From Desulfobulbus sp. (GTDB lineage Bacteria > Desulfobacterota > Desulfobulbia > Desulfobulbales > Desulfobulbaceae), in assembly GCA_011051875.1 (NCBI GenBank), contig DRKI01000077.1, positions 1-52,598 of the forward strand: DNA of 52,598 bases, given 5' to 3'. The position numbers and the translations under genes are program-made. The stretch's first letter is position 1. Each line of letters opens with the position of its first letter. Below, one piece after another: positions 17,151 through 26,161 of the stretch. The notes beneath the pieces are model-generated. The model saw only the letters and a list, made by a program, of their open reading frames with translations. It was not told where the DNA came from and did no database searches.

Positions 17151-17887
17151 AACGGGTTATCCTGCCCACACTGCTGGCGCTCATCTTCCTGGCCACCACC
17201 GCCGGGGCGGTCAACCTGCCCACCATCTCCCTGGGGGTCAAGGACGCGGCCGGTCCGCAGGAGGTCTCCACGGCCCTGCAGGTGCTCTTTGTCCTGACCA
17301 TCCTCTCCGTGGCCCCGGCCATCCTGCTGATGACCACCGCCTTTACCAGGATCGTCATCGTGCTCGGCTTTGTCCGGCAGGCCATGGGCACCCAGAACAT
17401 GCCGCCCAACCAGATCATCATCGGCCTGGCCCTGTTCCTGACCTTTTTCATCATGTCACCGGTGATCAACCGCGTCAACACCACGGCCCTTCAACCCTAC
17501 ATGGCCAAGAAAATCAGCCAGCAGCAGGCCCTGGACCGGACCGTGGAGGCCATGCGCGAGTTCATGTTCTCCCAGGTCCAGGAAGACGAGCTGCAGCTCC
17601 TCATCGAGATAACCCGCCGGGAACAGCCCCGGGACAGGAAGGATATCTCCACCATGATCCTGATCCCCGCCTTCATGCTCTCGGAGCTGAAACTGGCCTT
17701 CCAGATGGGCTTCATGATCTACGTGCCCTTCCTGGTCATCGACATGATCGTAGCCAGCGTGCTCATGTCCATGGGCATGATGATGCTGCCGCCAATCATC
17801 ATCTCCCTGCCCTTCAAGCTGCTGCTCTTTGTCCTGGTGGACGGCTGGAACCTGGTGGTGGGTTCGCTGATGAAGAGCTTCGGCTGA
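17147..17887 (+). CDS. fliP: flagellar export gate protein FliP
   Basis: FliP is the main subunit of the export pore. The 246-residue protein has a cleavable signal peptide (about 1-21) and membrane segments near 46-66, 88-108, 186-206 and 212-232. It has the signature R-I-V-I-V-L-G-F-V-R-Q-A and the P-A-F-M-L-S-E-L-K-x-A-F-Q-M-G-F block. It begins four bases inside fliO. Confidence 0.97.
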   Translation: MKRVILPTLLALIFLATTAGAVNLPTISLGVKDAAGPQEVSTALQVLFVLTILSVAPAILLMTTAFTRIVIVLGFVRQAMGTQNMPPNQIIIGLALFLTFFIMSPVINRVNTTALQPYMAKKISQQQALDRTVEAMREFMFSQVQEDELQLLIEITRREQPRDRKDISTMILIPAFMLSELKLAFQMGFMIYVPFLVIDMIVASVLMSMGMMMLPPIIISLPFKLLLFVLVDGWNLVVGSLMKSFG

Positions 17888-17930
17888 GCCACCGCCCCCT
17901 CCAAGGCCCGGACCGGAAAGGAGAATCCCC

Positions 17931-18200
17931 ATGAGCCCTGAAACCGTTATCCACATCGGCAGGAAGGCTGTCGAGACCGTGCTCCTGGCCTCCGGCCCCA
18001 TGCTCATCGCCGGCATGGTCGTCGGCCTGATCATCAGCGTCTTTCAGGCCGCCACCCAGATCAACGAACAGACCATGACCTTTATTCCCAAGATCGTTGC
18101 CGTGTTCGTCACCCTGCTCATCTTCGGCCCCTGGCTGATGAACCTGCTTATCACCTTCACCACCGGCATCATCGGCGGCATCGCCACCATGGGTCACTAG
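17931..18200 (+). CDS. fliQ: flagellar export gate protein FliQ
   Basis: FliQ is an 89-residue pore subunit with two helical hairpins (about 17-37 and 52-75). It has the conserved G-L-I-I-S-V-F-Q-A-A-T-Q-I-N-E-Q-T-M-T-F-I-P-K core. AAAGGAG precedes the ATG. It sits between fliP and fliR as usual. Confidence 0.97.
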   Translation: MSPETVIHIGRKAVETVLLASGPMLIAGMVVGLIISVFQAATQINEQTMTFIPKIVAVFVTLLIFGPWLMNLLITFTTGIIGGIATMGH

Positions 18201-18224
18201 ACGGCAGCGACTGTACCCGGGATC

Positions 18225-19004
18225 ATGGATATTCAGCTCATTTCCATCCAGCAATTCCAGAATTTCCTGCTCTGCCTCTCCAGGGTGGCGGCGCTGGTGG
18301 CCGCCATACCGGTCTTCAACAGCCGCCAGGTCCCGCCCCAGCTCAAGGTGGGCCTCGCTTTTGCGACCACCCTGGTTCTCTTTCCGCTCATGGCTCCCCA
18401 CACCCCCGGAACATCCTTCACCCTGGCCGGCTTCGGCCTGCTCATGGTCAACGAGGCCCTCATCGGCCTGATGCTCGGCCTGGTCGCCCAGCTCATCTTC
18501 ACAGCCGTCAGTTTCGGCGGCACCATCATCGGCTACCAGATGGGCTTTGCAGCCGCAAACATCTTTGATCCCCAGACCACCCAGCAGCTATCGCTCATGA
18601 GCCAGTTCCAGAACGTGCTTGCCATCCTCATCTTCCTGGCCCTGGACATCCACCACATCTTCTTCCGGGCCATTGTCGAATCCTACATCCTCCTGCCGCC
18701 GGGAAACCTTGACTTTTCAGGCGACGCCGTGCCCATGCTCATGCACCTGGGCAGCAACATGTTCCTGCTCGGCATCAAGTTCAGCGCCCCGGTCCTGGCC
18801 CTGCTCCTGATCTCCAACATGGTACTGGGCATCCTGGCGCGGGTCTTTCCCCAGCTCAATGTGTTCATGCTCTCCTTTCCCATGAACATCGGCATCGCCT
18901 TCCTGGTCATCGGCCTGACCCTGGACATGACCCTGCTCATCCTGCGTCGTGAATTTGACACCATCGGCACCAGCTTCTTCCAGCTCCTGGAGCTGCTCCG
19001 GTAG
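18225..19004 (+). CDS. fliR: flagellar export gate protein FliR
   Basis: FliR completes the FliPQR pore. The 259-residue protein is hydrophobic with about six membrane segments, and contains R-V-A-A-L-V-A-A-I-P-V-F, N-E-A-L-I-G-L-M-L-G and the Q-L-N-V-F-M-L-S-F-P-M-N-I cytoplasmic-side segment. No strong Shine-Dalgarno is seen before the ATG. A 192-bp gap separates it from flhB. Confidence 0.96.
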   Translation: MDIQLISIQQFQNFLLCLSRVAALVAAIPVFNSRQVPPQLKVGLAFATTLVLFPLMAPHTPGTSFTLAGFGLLMVNEALIGLMLGLVAQLIFTAVSFGGTIIGYQMGFAAANIFDPQTTQQLSLMSQFQNVLAILIFLALDIHHIFFRAIVESYILLPPGNLDFSGDAVPMLMHLGSNMFLLGIKFSAPVLALLLISNMVLGILARVFPQLNVFMLSFPMNIGIAFLVIGLTLDMTLLILRREFDTIGTSFFQLLELLR

Positions 19005-19056
19005 GCCCTGCCCCGCAGCCGCGGCCGTTCCGCCGTCCCCGGATCCCCCCATCTTC

Positions 19057-19072
19057 AGGCCTGCCGCTTGCA
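19057..19072 (+). promoter_or_regulatory. candidate sigma-54 promoter upstream of flhB
   Basis: AGGCCTGCCGCTTGCA has GG and GC in exact -24/-12 spacing and a perfect TTGCA element. Predicted start is near 19083, giving a leader of about 114 bases that includes a 7-bp stem, AGACGGC/GCCGTCT (19152-19173). It is well placed to drive flhB-flhA-flhF-flhG-fliA. Confidence 0.52.
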
Positions 19073-19196
19073 AGAAGCATCACAAGGAAGAAGCACCACA
19101 AGGCGAAACAGATTGGGGCAAAGTGGAAATCCCTCTCTCCAGGTTTTCTCAAGACGGCCCGCACACGCCGTCTCCTGATTCCCGACTCCTGACACC

Positions 19197-20300
19197 ATGG
19201 CTGAAGAGACCCCCACCGGCGAACGTACCGAAGCACCTTCGGCGAAACGAAGGGAAGATTTCAGGAAAAAGGGCCAGGTCGCCCAGAGCAGGGAGGTGCA
19301 GACTGCGGCCATGTTCACCTTTCTCCTCCTGTTCTGGTACTTCTACGCTCCCTTTTTCTGGAAGGAGATGACCACCCTTGTCACCTCGGTGTGGGGCCAC
19401 AGCGGGGATCATCCGCTCACCCCGGCCCGGTTCATCCAGTTCACCGTCTACCTGTTCCGCGAGCTGGGAATCATCATGGGACCACTCTTCCTGGTCTCGC
19501 TGACGGTGGGGTTCCTGGCCACGGTGATGCAGATCGGCTGGCTTTTCACAACCCAGCCCCTGGTGCCGGACCTGGCAAAGCTCGATCCCATCAAGGGTAT
19601 GGGCCGTTTTTTTTCCAAGCGCTCCCTGGTGGAGGTGGTCAAGTCCATTCTCAAGGTGCTCCTCATCGCCTGGGTCTCCTACAAGACCGTTGCCGGCGAG
19701 TTCGACGAGGCCCTGCTGCTCGGTGACATGACCGTGGACCAGACCATCGCCTTCCTCGGCCGTACCGCCACCCTGGTGATGATGAAGGTCTGCGCCATCA
19801 TGATCTTCCTGGCCATCCTGGACTATGGCTTTGTCCGCTGGGAGATGGAAGAGAAGATGAAGATGACCAAGCAGGAACAGAAGGAGGAGATGAAGGATAC
19901 CGAGGGTGATCCGCACATCAAGTCAAAAATCCGTTCCATCCAGCAGCAGATGGCCAAGCAGCGGATGATGGCCGCCGTGCCCGGTGCCGACGTGGTAATC
20001 ACCAACCCGACCCGGATCGCCGTTGCCCTCAAGTATGACAACCAGACCATGGATGCCCCGGTAGTCCTGGCCAAGGGCAGGGACCTGGTTGCGGCCAGGA
20101 TCCGGGAGCTGGCCCGGGAGCACGATGTTCCCCTGGTCGAGAACCCGCCCGTGGCAAGATTATTGCATTCAAAGGTGGAGATCGGACAGACGATTCCAGA
20201 GGAGCTGTTCAAGGCAGTGGCCGAAATCCTGGCCTATGTCTACTCGCTCAAGGGGACACCGGAGACCAAGGCCGCCCGGGCGGACCGGAGCGGCCTGTAA
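19197..20300 (+). CDS. flhB: flagellar export switch protein FlhB (NPTR variant)
   Basis: FlhB gates export and switches specificity when FliK acts on it. The 367-residue protein has the N-terminal signature E-R-T-E-A-P-S-A-K-R-R-E-D-F, four membrane helices between about 35 and 215, and a cytoplasmic domain. The self-cleavage site reads N270-P-T-R, where nearly all described FlhB have NPTH; the next residues are I-A-V-A-L-K-Y. The asparagine and proline needed for cleavage are intact. The ATG has no obvious ribosome site. Confidence 0.95.
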   Translation: MAEETPTGERTEAPSAKRREDFRKKGQVAQSREVQTAAMFTFLLLFWYFYAPFFWKEMTTLVTSVWGHSGDHPLTPARFIQFTVYLFRELGIIMGPLFLVSLTVGFLATVMQIGWLFTTQPLVPDLAKLDPIKGMGRFFSKRSLVEVVKSILKVLLIAWVSYKTVAGEFDEALLLGDMTVDQTIAFLGRTATLVMMKVCAIMIFLAILDYGFVRWEMEEKMKMTKQEQKEEMKDTEGDPHIKSKIRSIQQQMAKQRMMAAVPGADVVITNPTRIAVALKYDNQTMDAPVVLAKGRDLVAARIRELAREHDVPLVENPPVARLLHSKVEIGQTIPEELFKAVAEILAYVYSLKGTPETKAARADRSGL

Positions 20301-20318
20301 TACCGGAAACACGAATTC

Positions 20319-22418
20319 ATGGAACGCGTGGAACAACAGACCTTCCTCAGCCAGATCCAGATCCGGGATCTGCTCCGGCGCAGTGACATATGGGCCTCGC
20401 TGGGACTGATCGGCATCCTGATGCTGATGATCATCCCCCTGCCGCCCATGGTACTGGACCTCTGCCTGTCCATGAACATCACCCTGGCCATCCTGATCCT
20501 GATCATCAGCCTGTACACGGACAAGGCCGTCGAGTTCTCCATCTTCCCTTCCCTGCTCCTGGCCACCACCCTGTTCAGACTCTCGCTCAACGTGGCCTCG
20601 ACCCGGCTCATCCTCCTGCACGGCAACGAGGGACCGCGGGCCGCGGGCTCGGTGATCATGGCCTTTGGCCAGTTCGTGGTCGGTGGTTCCTACGTGGTCG
20701 GCCTTGTTATCTTCGTCATCCTGGTCATCATCAACTTCATCGTCATCACCAAGGGCGCCGGCCGGATCGCCGAGGTGGCCGCCCGTTTCACCCTGGACGC
20801 CATGCCGGGCAAGCAGATGGCCATTGACGCCGACCTCAACGCCGGCCTCATCGACGAGGCAGAGGCCCGCCGCCGCCGGGAGGAGATCTCGGACGAGGCC
20901 AACTTCCACGGCGCAATGGATGGTGCATCCAAGTTCGTGCGCGGCGACGCCATCGCCGGCATCATCATCACCCTGATCAACATCGGCGCCGGTTTTGTCA
21001 TCGGCGTGCTCCAGAAGGGCATGCCCATGGCCGAGGCGGCCCAGAACTACACGATCCTCACCATCGGTGACGGCCTGGTGGGCCAGGTGCCGGCCCTGAT
21101 CATCTCCACCGCCGCCGGCATGCTGGTGACCCGCTCCTCGGGTCGCGAGAACTTCGGCGACGAGCTGCGCAAGCAGTTTGTCCGCTACACCAAGGCCCTG
21201 TGGGTGGTGGCCGGCATCCTGCTCCTGTTCGCCCTGATCCCGGGCCTGCCGGTGATCCCGTTTCTCATCATCTCCTCGGCGCTTGCCTATGCCGCCTACC
21301 GGCTCGACAGGGCGGAACGGGAGGCTGCGGCCGAGGCCAGGATCGAGCGGCCCGAACCGGTGGTCAAGGCCGAGGAAGACTACGAACAGATGCTCACCGT
21401 GGACCTGGTGGAGCTCGAGGTGGGCTACGGCCTGATCCCCTTTGTCGATGCAGCCCAGGACGGCGAGCTGCTGGCCAGGATCCAATCCATCCGCAAGCAG
21501 TTCGCCATGAGCTCGGGCTTCATCGTGCCGCCGATCCACATCAAGGACAACCTGCAGCTCAGCCCCAACCAGTATGTGATCAGCCTCAAGGGGGTCCAGA
21601 TCGCCACCGCCGAGATCATGCCCGGCTACTACATGGCCATGGACCCGGGCACGGTGACCGAGACCATCCAGGGCATCCCCACCCGCGAGCCCGCATTCGG
21701 CCTGCCCGCCATCTGGATCACCGAGGACAAGCGCGAACAGGCCCAGATCGCCGGCTACACCGTGGTCGACTGCACCACAGTCATGGCGACCCATATCAGC
21801 GAGGTCATCAAGCAGCATGCGCATGAGCTGCTGGGCCGCCAGGAGACCCAGAACCTGCTGGACAACCTGGCCAAGACCTATCCCAAGCTGGTGGAGGAAC
21901 TGGTGCCCAACATCCTCAACCTGGGCACCATCATGCGGGTCCTGCAGAACCTGCTGCGCGAGGGCGTCTCCATCCGTGACCTGCGCACCATCCTGGAAAC
22001 CATGGCCGATTATGTGCCCATGACCCAGGACACCGACGTGCTCACCGAGTATGTCCGGCATGCGCTTTCCCGCTCCATCTCGCAGGCCCACGCCCAGCCC
22101 GACGGCACCATCCCGGTGATCACCATGGATCCCAGGGTGGAGGAGATCATCCAGAACTCCATCCAGCACCGGGAACACGGCAGCTACCTGGCCCTGGACC
22201 CGCAGGTCGCCCAGAAAATCCTCGACAGCCTGTCGAGCCTGCTCTCGTCCTTCCCGGGCGGCCAGCAGCCGGTGCTGCTGGTGGTGCCGCAGATCAGGCC
22301 CCATGTCCGCCGGCTGACCGAGCGCTACTTCCCGAGCCTGGCCGTGCTCTCCCACAACGAGATCGCCTCCAACATGAAGATCAAATCCCTTGGAACGGTA
22401 ACCATCGATGCAGGTTAA
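20319..22418 (+). CDS. flhA: flagellar export apparatus protein FlhA
   Basis: FlhA forms the nonameric export ring and couples proton flow to export. The 699-residue length is typical. The first half has about eight membrane helices and the FHIPEP signature R-L-S-L-N-V-A-S-T-R-L-I-L-L. The second half is the cytoplasmic four-subdomain platform (E-L-E-V-G-Y-G-L-I-P, R-I-Q-S-I-R-K-Q). It overlaps flhF by 11 bases. Confidence 0.97.
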   Translation: MERVEQQTFLSQIQIRDLLRRSDIWASLGLIGILMLMIIPLPPMVLDLCLSMNITLAILILIISLYTDKAVEFSIFPSLLLATTLFRLSLNVASTRLILLHGNEGPRAAGSVIMAFGQFVVGGSYVVGLVIFVILVIINFIVITKGAGRIAEVAARFTLDAMPGKQMAIDADLNAGLIDEAEARRRREEISDEANFHGAMDGASKFVRGDAIAGIIITLINIGAGFVIGVLQKGMPMAEAAQNYTILTIGDGLVGQVPALIISTAAGMLVTRSSGRENFGDELRKQFVRYTKALWVVAGILLLFALIPGLPVIPFLIISSALAYAAYRLDRAEREAAAEARIERPEPVVKAEEDYEQMLTVDLVELEVGYGLIPFVDAAQDGELLARIQSIRKQFAMSSGFIVPPIHIKDNLQLSPNQYVISLKGVQIATAEIMPGYYMAMDPGTVTETIQGIPTREPAFGLPAIWITEDKREQAQIAGYTVVDCTTVMATHISEVIKQHAHELLGRQETQNLLDNLAKTYPKLVEELVPNILNLGTIMRVLQNLLREGVSIRDLRTILETMADYVPMTQDTDVLTEYVRHALSRSISQAHAQPDGTIPVITMDPRVEEIIQNSIQHREHGSYLALDPQVAQKILDSLSSLLSSFPGGQQPVLLVVPQIRPHVRRLTERYFPSLAVLSHNEIASNMKIKSLGTVTIDAG

Positions 22419-23694
22419 AATCTTTGAAGCCGACGACATGGCCAGCGGCCTGAAAATGGTCAAGGAGGCCCTGGGACCGGATGCCCTCATCCTGTCCACG
22501 CGGACCGTGCGCCGCGGCAGGCTGGGTGTGCTGGGCAGGCCGATCATGGAGATCACCGCCGCTGTCGACATGAGCTGGAACGAACCTCCGGCGCCCTCCC
22601 GGCCGGCGCCGCCGCCGTCCAGGCCGGCTCAGGATCGGCCGGCGCCGAAACAGCGACAGTCCCGGTTCACCGCCACCGTGGACGACAACCAGCTTACCTA
22701 TGAAGAGATCTGGAACCGGCCCGGCACGGGGCAGCCGGAACCGGCCCGGCCCGAAGACTCCGGAGACGACATCCGGGACGAGGTCATCGAACTGCGAAAC
22801 CTGGTCCAGAGCCTGAGCAGCCGTCTCGCCGGCATGGAAACGCCTGCCGTGGCCAGTGACCGCGTGCTGACCGGACGCAACCGGTCCGGCAAGGAAAGCG
22901 ACCCTGCCCTGCGCCTGCTTGCGGCCAGGGGAGTGGATGAACAGGCTGCGGCGATGGTGCTGGGGGCAGCCCGCCAGGAGGTCCGCGATCCGGGAGCGCT
23001 GACCCGCGCCCGCCTTGCCGGGCTGCTCACCCGGCAGGTGGCGTCCCTGCTCCGCGTGGACAGCGACCTGCTCTCCTCGCGCCAGACCAGGCAGCGGCGG
23101 ATCAGCCTCATCGGACCCACCGGAGCCGGCAAGACCACCACCATCGCCAAGATCGCGGCCAACTACCTGCACCGGTTCAGCGGCCGGATCGCCCTGATCA
23201 CCATCGATACCTACCGGATCGCCGCCGTGGAGCAGCTCAAGGTCTACGGCGAGATCATGCGGCTGCCGGTGGAGGTGGTCATCAAACCGTCACAGCTCAG
23301 GCAGGCCCTGCGCAAACACCGGGACTGCGAACTGATCCTCATCGACACCGCCGGTCGAAGTCCGAGAAACGACCGTGAACTCCAAGACATGGCATCGTTT
23401 CTCGATCCGTCCCTGGGTATCGAGAACCACCTGCTTCTCTCGGCAACCACCAGGGAATCGGAACTCCTGGACACCATAGCCCGTTTCAGCCATCTGGAGA
23501 TCAGCAGGGTCATCTTCAGCAAGATCGATGAATGCGGGCGGCTGGGCGTTCTCCTCAACGTCCACTGTGCCGATCGCACACCGATCTCCTTTATCACCAA
23601 CGGACAGCGCGTGCCGGAGGACATCATCGTGCCGGAGCCGGAAACCCTGGCAGACCTCATCATGAACAACCACAGGACTGGAAGCAATGGTTGA
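22408..23694 (+). CDS. flhF: flagellar placement GTPase FlhF
   Basis: FlhF is an SRP-family GTPase that sets the position, usually polar, and number of flagella. The 428-residue protein has an N-terminal basic segment (M-Q-V-K-I-F-E-A), a proline-rich linker, an N domain, and a G domain. The G1 motif GPTGAGKTT is at 236-244, followed by D-T-Y-R-I-A-A-V-E-Q-L and L-I-D-T-A-G-R-S. It overlaps flhA by 11 and flhG by 8 bases. Confidence 0.96.
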   Translation: MQVKIFEADDMASGLKMVKEALGPDALILSTRTVRRGRLGVLGRPIMEITAAVDMSWNEPPAPSRPAPPPSRPAQDRPAPKQRQSRFTATVDDNQLTYEEIWNRPGTGQPEPARPEDSGDDIRDEVIELRNLVQSLSSRLAGMETPAVASDRVLTGRNRSGKESDPALRLLAARGVDEQAAAMVLGAARQEVRDPGALTRARLAGLLTRQVASLLRVDSDLLSSRQTRQRRISLIGPTGAGKTTTIAKIAANYLHRFSGRIALITIDTYRIAAVEQLKVYGEIMRLPVEVVIKPSQLRQALRKHRDCELILIDTAGRSPRNDRELQDMASFLDPSLGIENHLLLSATTRESELLDTIARFSHLEISRVIFSKIDECGRLGVLLNVHCADRTPISFITNGQRVPEDIIVPEPETLADLIMNNHRTGSNG

Positions 23695-24592
23695 TCAAGC
23701 TCTCCGCCCCGACCAGGCAACGACACTGCGGGCGATGAACAACGACCCCGGAGCAGGGGATTCCACCCGCCAGCATGCCACCAGGGTCTTCTCGGTCACC
23801 TCGGGCAAGGGTGGGGTAGGCAAGACCGCTGTTGTCGCCAACACCGCGGTCCTGCTGGCCCGGATGGGCAAACGGGTCCTGATCCTGGACGCTGACCTGG
23901 GCCTGGCCAACATCGACGTGGTCTTCGGCCTGGCGCCGGGCTACAACCTGAACCATTTTTTCGCCGGTGACCATGATCTCTCGTCCATTCTCATCGAGGG
24001 ACCGGAGGGGATCAGGATCCTGCCTGCCGGCTCCGGCGTCCAGCGATTCACCAGGCTGGACTCGCAGCAGAAGATGCGGCTGCTGGAGGCCCTGGACTCC
24101 ATGCACAACGACTTTGACTTTGTCCTCATCGACACCGAGGCCGGCATCTCGGAAAACGTGACCTACTTCAACACCGCGGCCCAGGAGATCCTGGTGGTGA
24201 CCACGCCGGAACCCACGGCCATCACTGACGCCTATGCCCTGATGAAACTTCTGTCCAACCAGTACCACGAAAAGCATTTCAACCTCATCGTCAACTTCAT
24301 CAAAAACGAGGAAGAGGCCCTGGACGTGTACCGCAAGCTGACCATGGTGGCCAACCGGTACCTGGACATCTCCATCGACTACATGGGCTCCATCCCCCGT
24401 GACAGGCTGATGGTCGAGGCCATCCGCAAGCAAAAGGTCATGGTACAGCTCTATCCGGATTCCAGGACCAGCAACGCCTTTGCCGCGCTGGCCCGGACCA
24501 TTGTCAGGGAACCGGAACACGTGGAACCAAAGGGTTCCATCCAGTTCTTCTGGAAACGGCTGCTGGATATCGGCAACCGGTACGACAGATAG
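23687..24592 (+). CDS. flhG: flagellar number regulator FlhG (MinD-like ATPase)
   Basis: FlhG limits flagellar number and stimulates FlhF. The 301-residue protein has the DQAxxLR activation motif at residues 9-15 (DQATTLR), a deviant Walker A K-G-G-V-G-K-T, and L-I-L-D-A-D-L-G-L-A-N-I-D typical of FlhG/YlxH. A MinD-like membrane-targeting end is not obvious. It sits between flhF and fliA, the usual order. Confidence 0.95.
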   Translation: MVDQALRPDQATTLRAMNNDPGAGDSTRQHATRVFSVTSGKGGVGKTAVVANTAVLLARMGKRVLILDADLGLANIDVVFGLAPGYNLNHFFAGDHDLSSILIEGPEGIRILPAGSGVQRFTRLDSQQKMRLLEALDSMHNDFDFVLIDTEAGISENVTYFNTAAQEILVVTTPEPTAITDAYALMKLLSNQYHEKHFNLIVNFIKNEEEALDVYRKLTMVANRYLDISIDYMGSIPRDRLMVEAIRKQKVMVQLYPDSRTSNAFAALARTIVREPEHVEPKGSIQFFWKRLLDIGNRYDR

Positions 24593-24608
24593 CAGGTGTC
24601 AGGAAACC

Positions 24609-25349
24609 ATGTATCCACCGGTACCGCCACTCGATGACCGTTCCCAGTTGATCAGGGACCACATGCCCCTGGTCGACCTGGTGGTGCAGCGGATGGTCCC
24701 CCAGGTGCCGTCGTTCATGAACCGGGACGACATGACCAGCGCCGCCATGGTGGGGCTGATCGATGCGGCCAACAAGTTCGATCCCGCCAAGGGGGTCAAG
24801 TTCAACACCTTTGCCGAGTACCGGATCCGCGGCGCCATCCTGGACGAGATGCGCAAGCTGGACTGGTTCTCCCGCTCGCTTCGGGAGAAGCAGAACCGTC
24901 TCACCCAGACCATGCTGCGGCTGGAACGGAAGCTGGGACGTTCGCCGGAAGAAGAGGAGATGGCCGAGGCCATGGATCTTACCCTTGACGAGTACCATGA
25001 CCTGCTCGCCAAGGTCAGCCACCTGGGCTGCGTGAGCCTGCACGAGGCCCTGGACCGCAGCGAGGAAGGACGGAATTTTCTCGACAACCTGGAGGACTAC
25101 GGCGATGTCCCGACGCCGCTGGAGATGATCGAGAACCAGGAGATCACCGCCATCATCGCCGATATTCTGGAAGAACTGACGGAAAAGGAACGGCTGGTCA
25201 TCTCCCTCTACTATTACGAAGAACTGACCCAGAAGGAGATCGCCGAGGTCATCGGGGTATCCGAGGGCCGAATCTCCCAGCTCCACAGCCAGGCCCTGGT
25301 CAAACTCCGTGTCAAGATGCTCAACGCCGATCTCTGGACAGACCCCTGA
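24609..25349 (+). CDS. fliA: flagellar sigma factor FliA (sigma-28)
   Basis: FliA directs late flagellar transcription and is held by FlgM. ATG 24609 with AGGAAA upstream gives 246 residues; the same frame is open further upstream inside flhG, but that extension does not fit the family. Sigma region 2 (D-M-T-S-A-A-M-V-G-L-I-D-A, Y-R-I-R-G-A-I-L-D-E-M-R), region 3 and the region 4 HTH (T-Q-K-E-I-A-E-V-I-G-V-S-E-G-R-I-S-Q-L) are all intact. Four candidate target promoters occur in this window. Confidence 0.96.
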   Translation: MYPPVPPLDDRSQLIRDHMPLVDLVVQRMVPQVPSFMNRDDMTSAAMVGLIDAANKFDPAKGVKFNTFAEYRIRGAILDEMRKLDWFSRSLREKQNRLTQTMLRLERKLGRSPEEEEMAEAMDLTLDEYHDLLAKVSHLGCVSLHEALDRSEEGRNFLDNLEDYGDVPTPLEMIENQEITAIIADILEELTEKERLVISLYYYEELTQKEIAEVIGVSEGRISQLHSQALVKLRVKMLNADLWTDP

Positions 25350-25422
25350 ACCGGTGACAGGCGGAACGGTGCAGATCCCTGGCCGTTCCGCGGGACCAAC
25401 CTCAACCGTAAGTGAAAAAGCC

Positions 25423-25827
25423 ATGACCGTTTCAACCCTTCTCTCCTGGACCCTGCCTTTCCTTGTCCTGCTGCTGGGCGGAATGGTGCTCCGTCTTTAT
25501 CTCCAGCAACGGGCATACCGGAAACAATCACAAAAAATCAAGGGCTTGCAAAATAAAATCAAGGCAGCACTCGATGAATCCAGTATCTCCTTTGATGTCT
25601 CCCTCCAGAAGTCCCTGCGCCTGACCCGCGAAACCGTCCATCCCGGAAAACCGGAGCTGCTCATCCGGGGCAACACGGTACAGGATGCGCCGGAGAAATA
25701 CCGGATCCTGACCAACATGGTGGCCAGGGGCATGTCTGCCGAGGAAATCGCCACCATCCTGGGTATCTCCACCACCGAGGCGGGGCAGTTGGTGACACTG
25801 AGTAACATGGCGGGCTGGAACAGCTGA
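25423..25827 (+). CDS. small membrane protein, SwrB/DUF2802-like
   Basis: The 134-residue protein has one N-terminal membrane helix (about 5-25) and a basic stretch. The C-terminal segment reads R-I-L-T-N-M-V-A-R-G-M-S-A-E-E-I-A-T-I-L-G-I-S, an HTH-like motif. This layout, directly after the sigma-28 gene, is that of Bacillus SwrB (which activates the export gate) and of DUF2802/DUF6115 proteins. ATG 25423 is the start that keeps the membrane helix at the N-terminus. Family assignment is from pattern only; function is inferred. Confidence 0.7.
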   Translation: MTVSTLLSWTLPFLVLLLGGMVLRLYLQQRAYRKQSQKIKGLQNKIKAALDESSISFDVSLQKSLRLTRETVHPGKPELLIRGNTVQDAPEKYRILTNMVARGMSAEEIATILGISTTEAGQLVTLSNMAGWNS

Positions 25828-26161
25828 AGCAGAACTGATGATGAATAACCCGTTGGTTGCACATCATCAAAACTGTACGTGGCACAGGCGATCCATATCC
25901 GGGCCGGCGTGCCGGTCCCCCATAGGCCCTCTATGCGGGCCGGCGCGAGCGGGCAGAGACCGGCTGTCCGGGACAACGGACCCCGAAACCAGGTAACCGT
26001 TTACAATCCGAAGAGAATGCCAAGCTGACAGTGCCCTGGTGAACGGGTAGAAATCAGTAAAGAAATTCAGCCTGGCAGCCGAACTATCAGTAGGACCCCC
26101 ATCAAGGGAGCCCCATAAAGGCCGCGCCTGGGCGGAACAACAGGAAAGGCAAGGAGTTCAA
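25828..26161 (+). other. long leader before flgF with stem-loops, no gene
   Basis: No convincing ORF lies in these 334 bases. A stem TGATGATG/CATCATCA (25836-25869) with an inner AACC/GGTT helix follows the preceding gene. A GC-rich section (25890-25975) repeats GGGCCGGCG twice. Further down, ACCAGG and CCTGGT (25988-26040) can pair. A lone TACAAT (26002-26007) could be a -10 element without a good -35. I could not match a known riboswitch. Confidence 0.45.

Noticed and set aside
20169-22571. 800-codon open frame on the - strand opposite flhA
   Set aside because: Histidine- and glycine-rich antisense shadow of flhA with no family resemblance.
25880-26160. Cyclic di-GMP riboswitch before flgF
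   Set aside because: I looked for the conserved GEMM-I core (AGGGCAAACC and GACGCAAAGCC) and did not find it.
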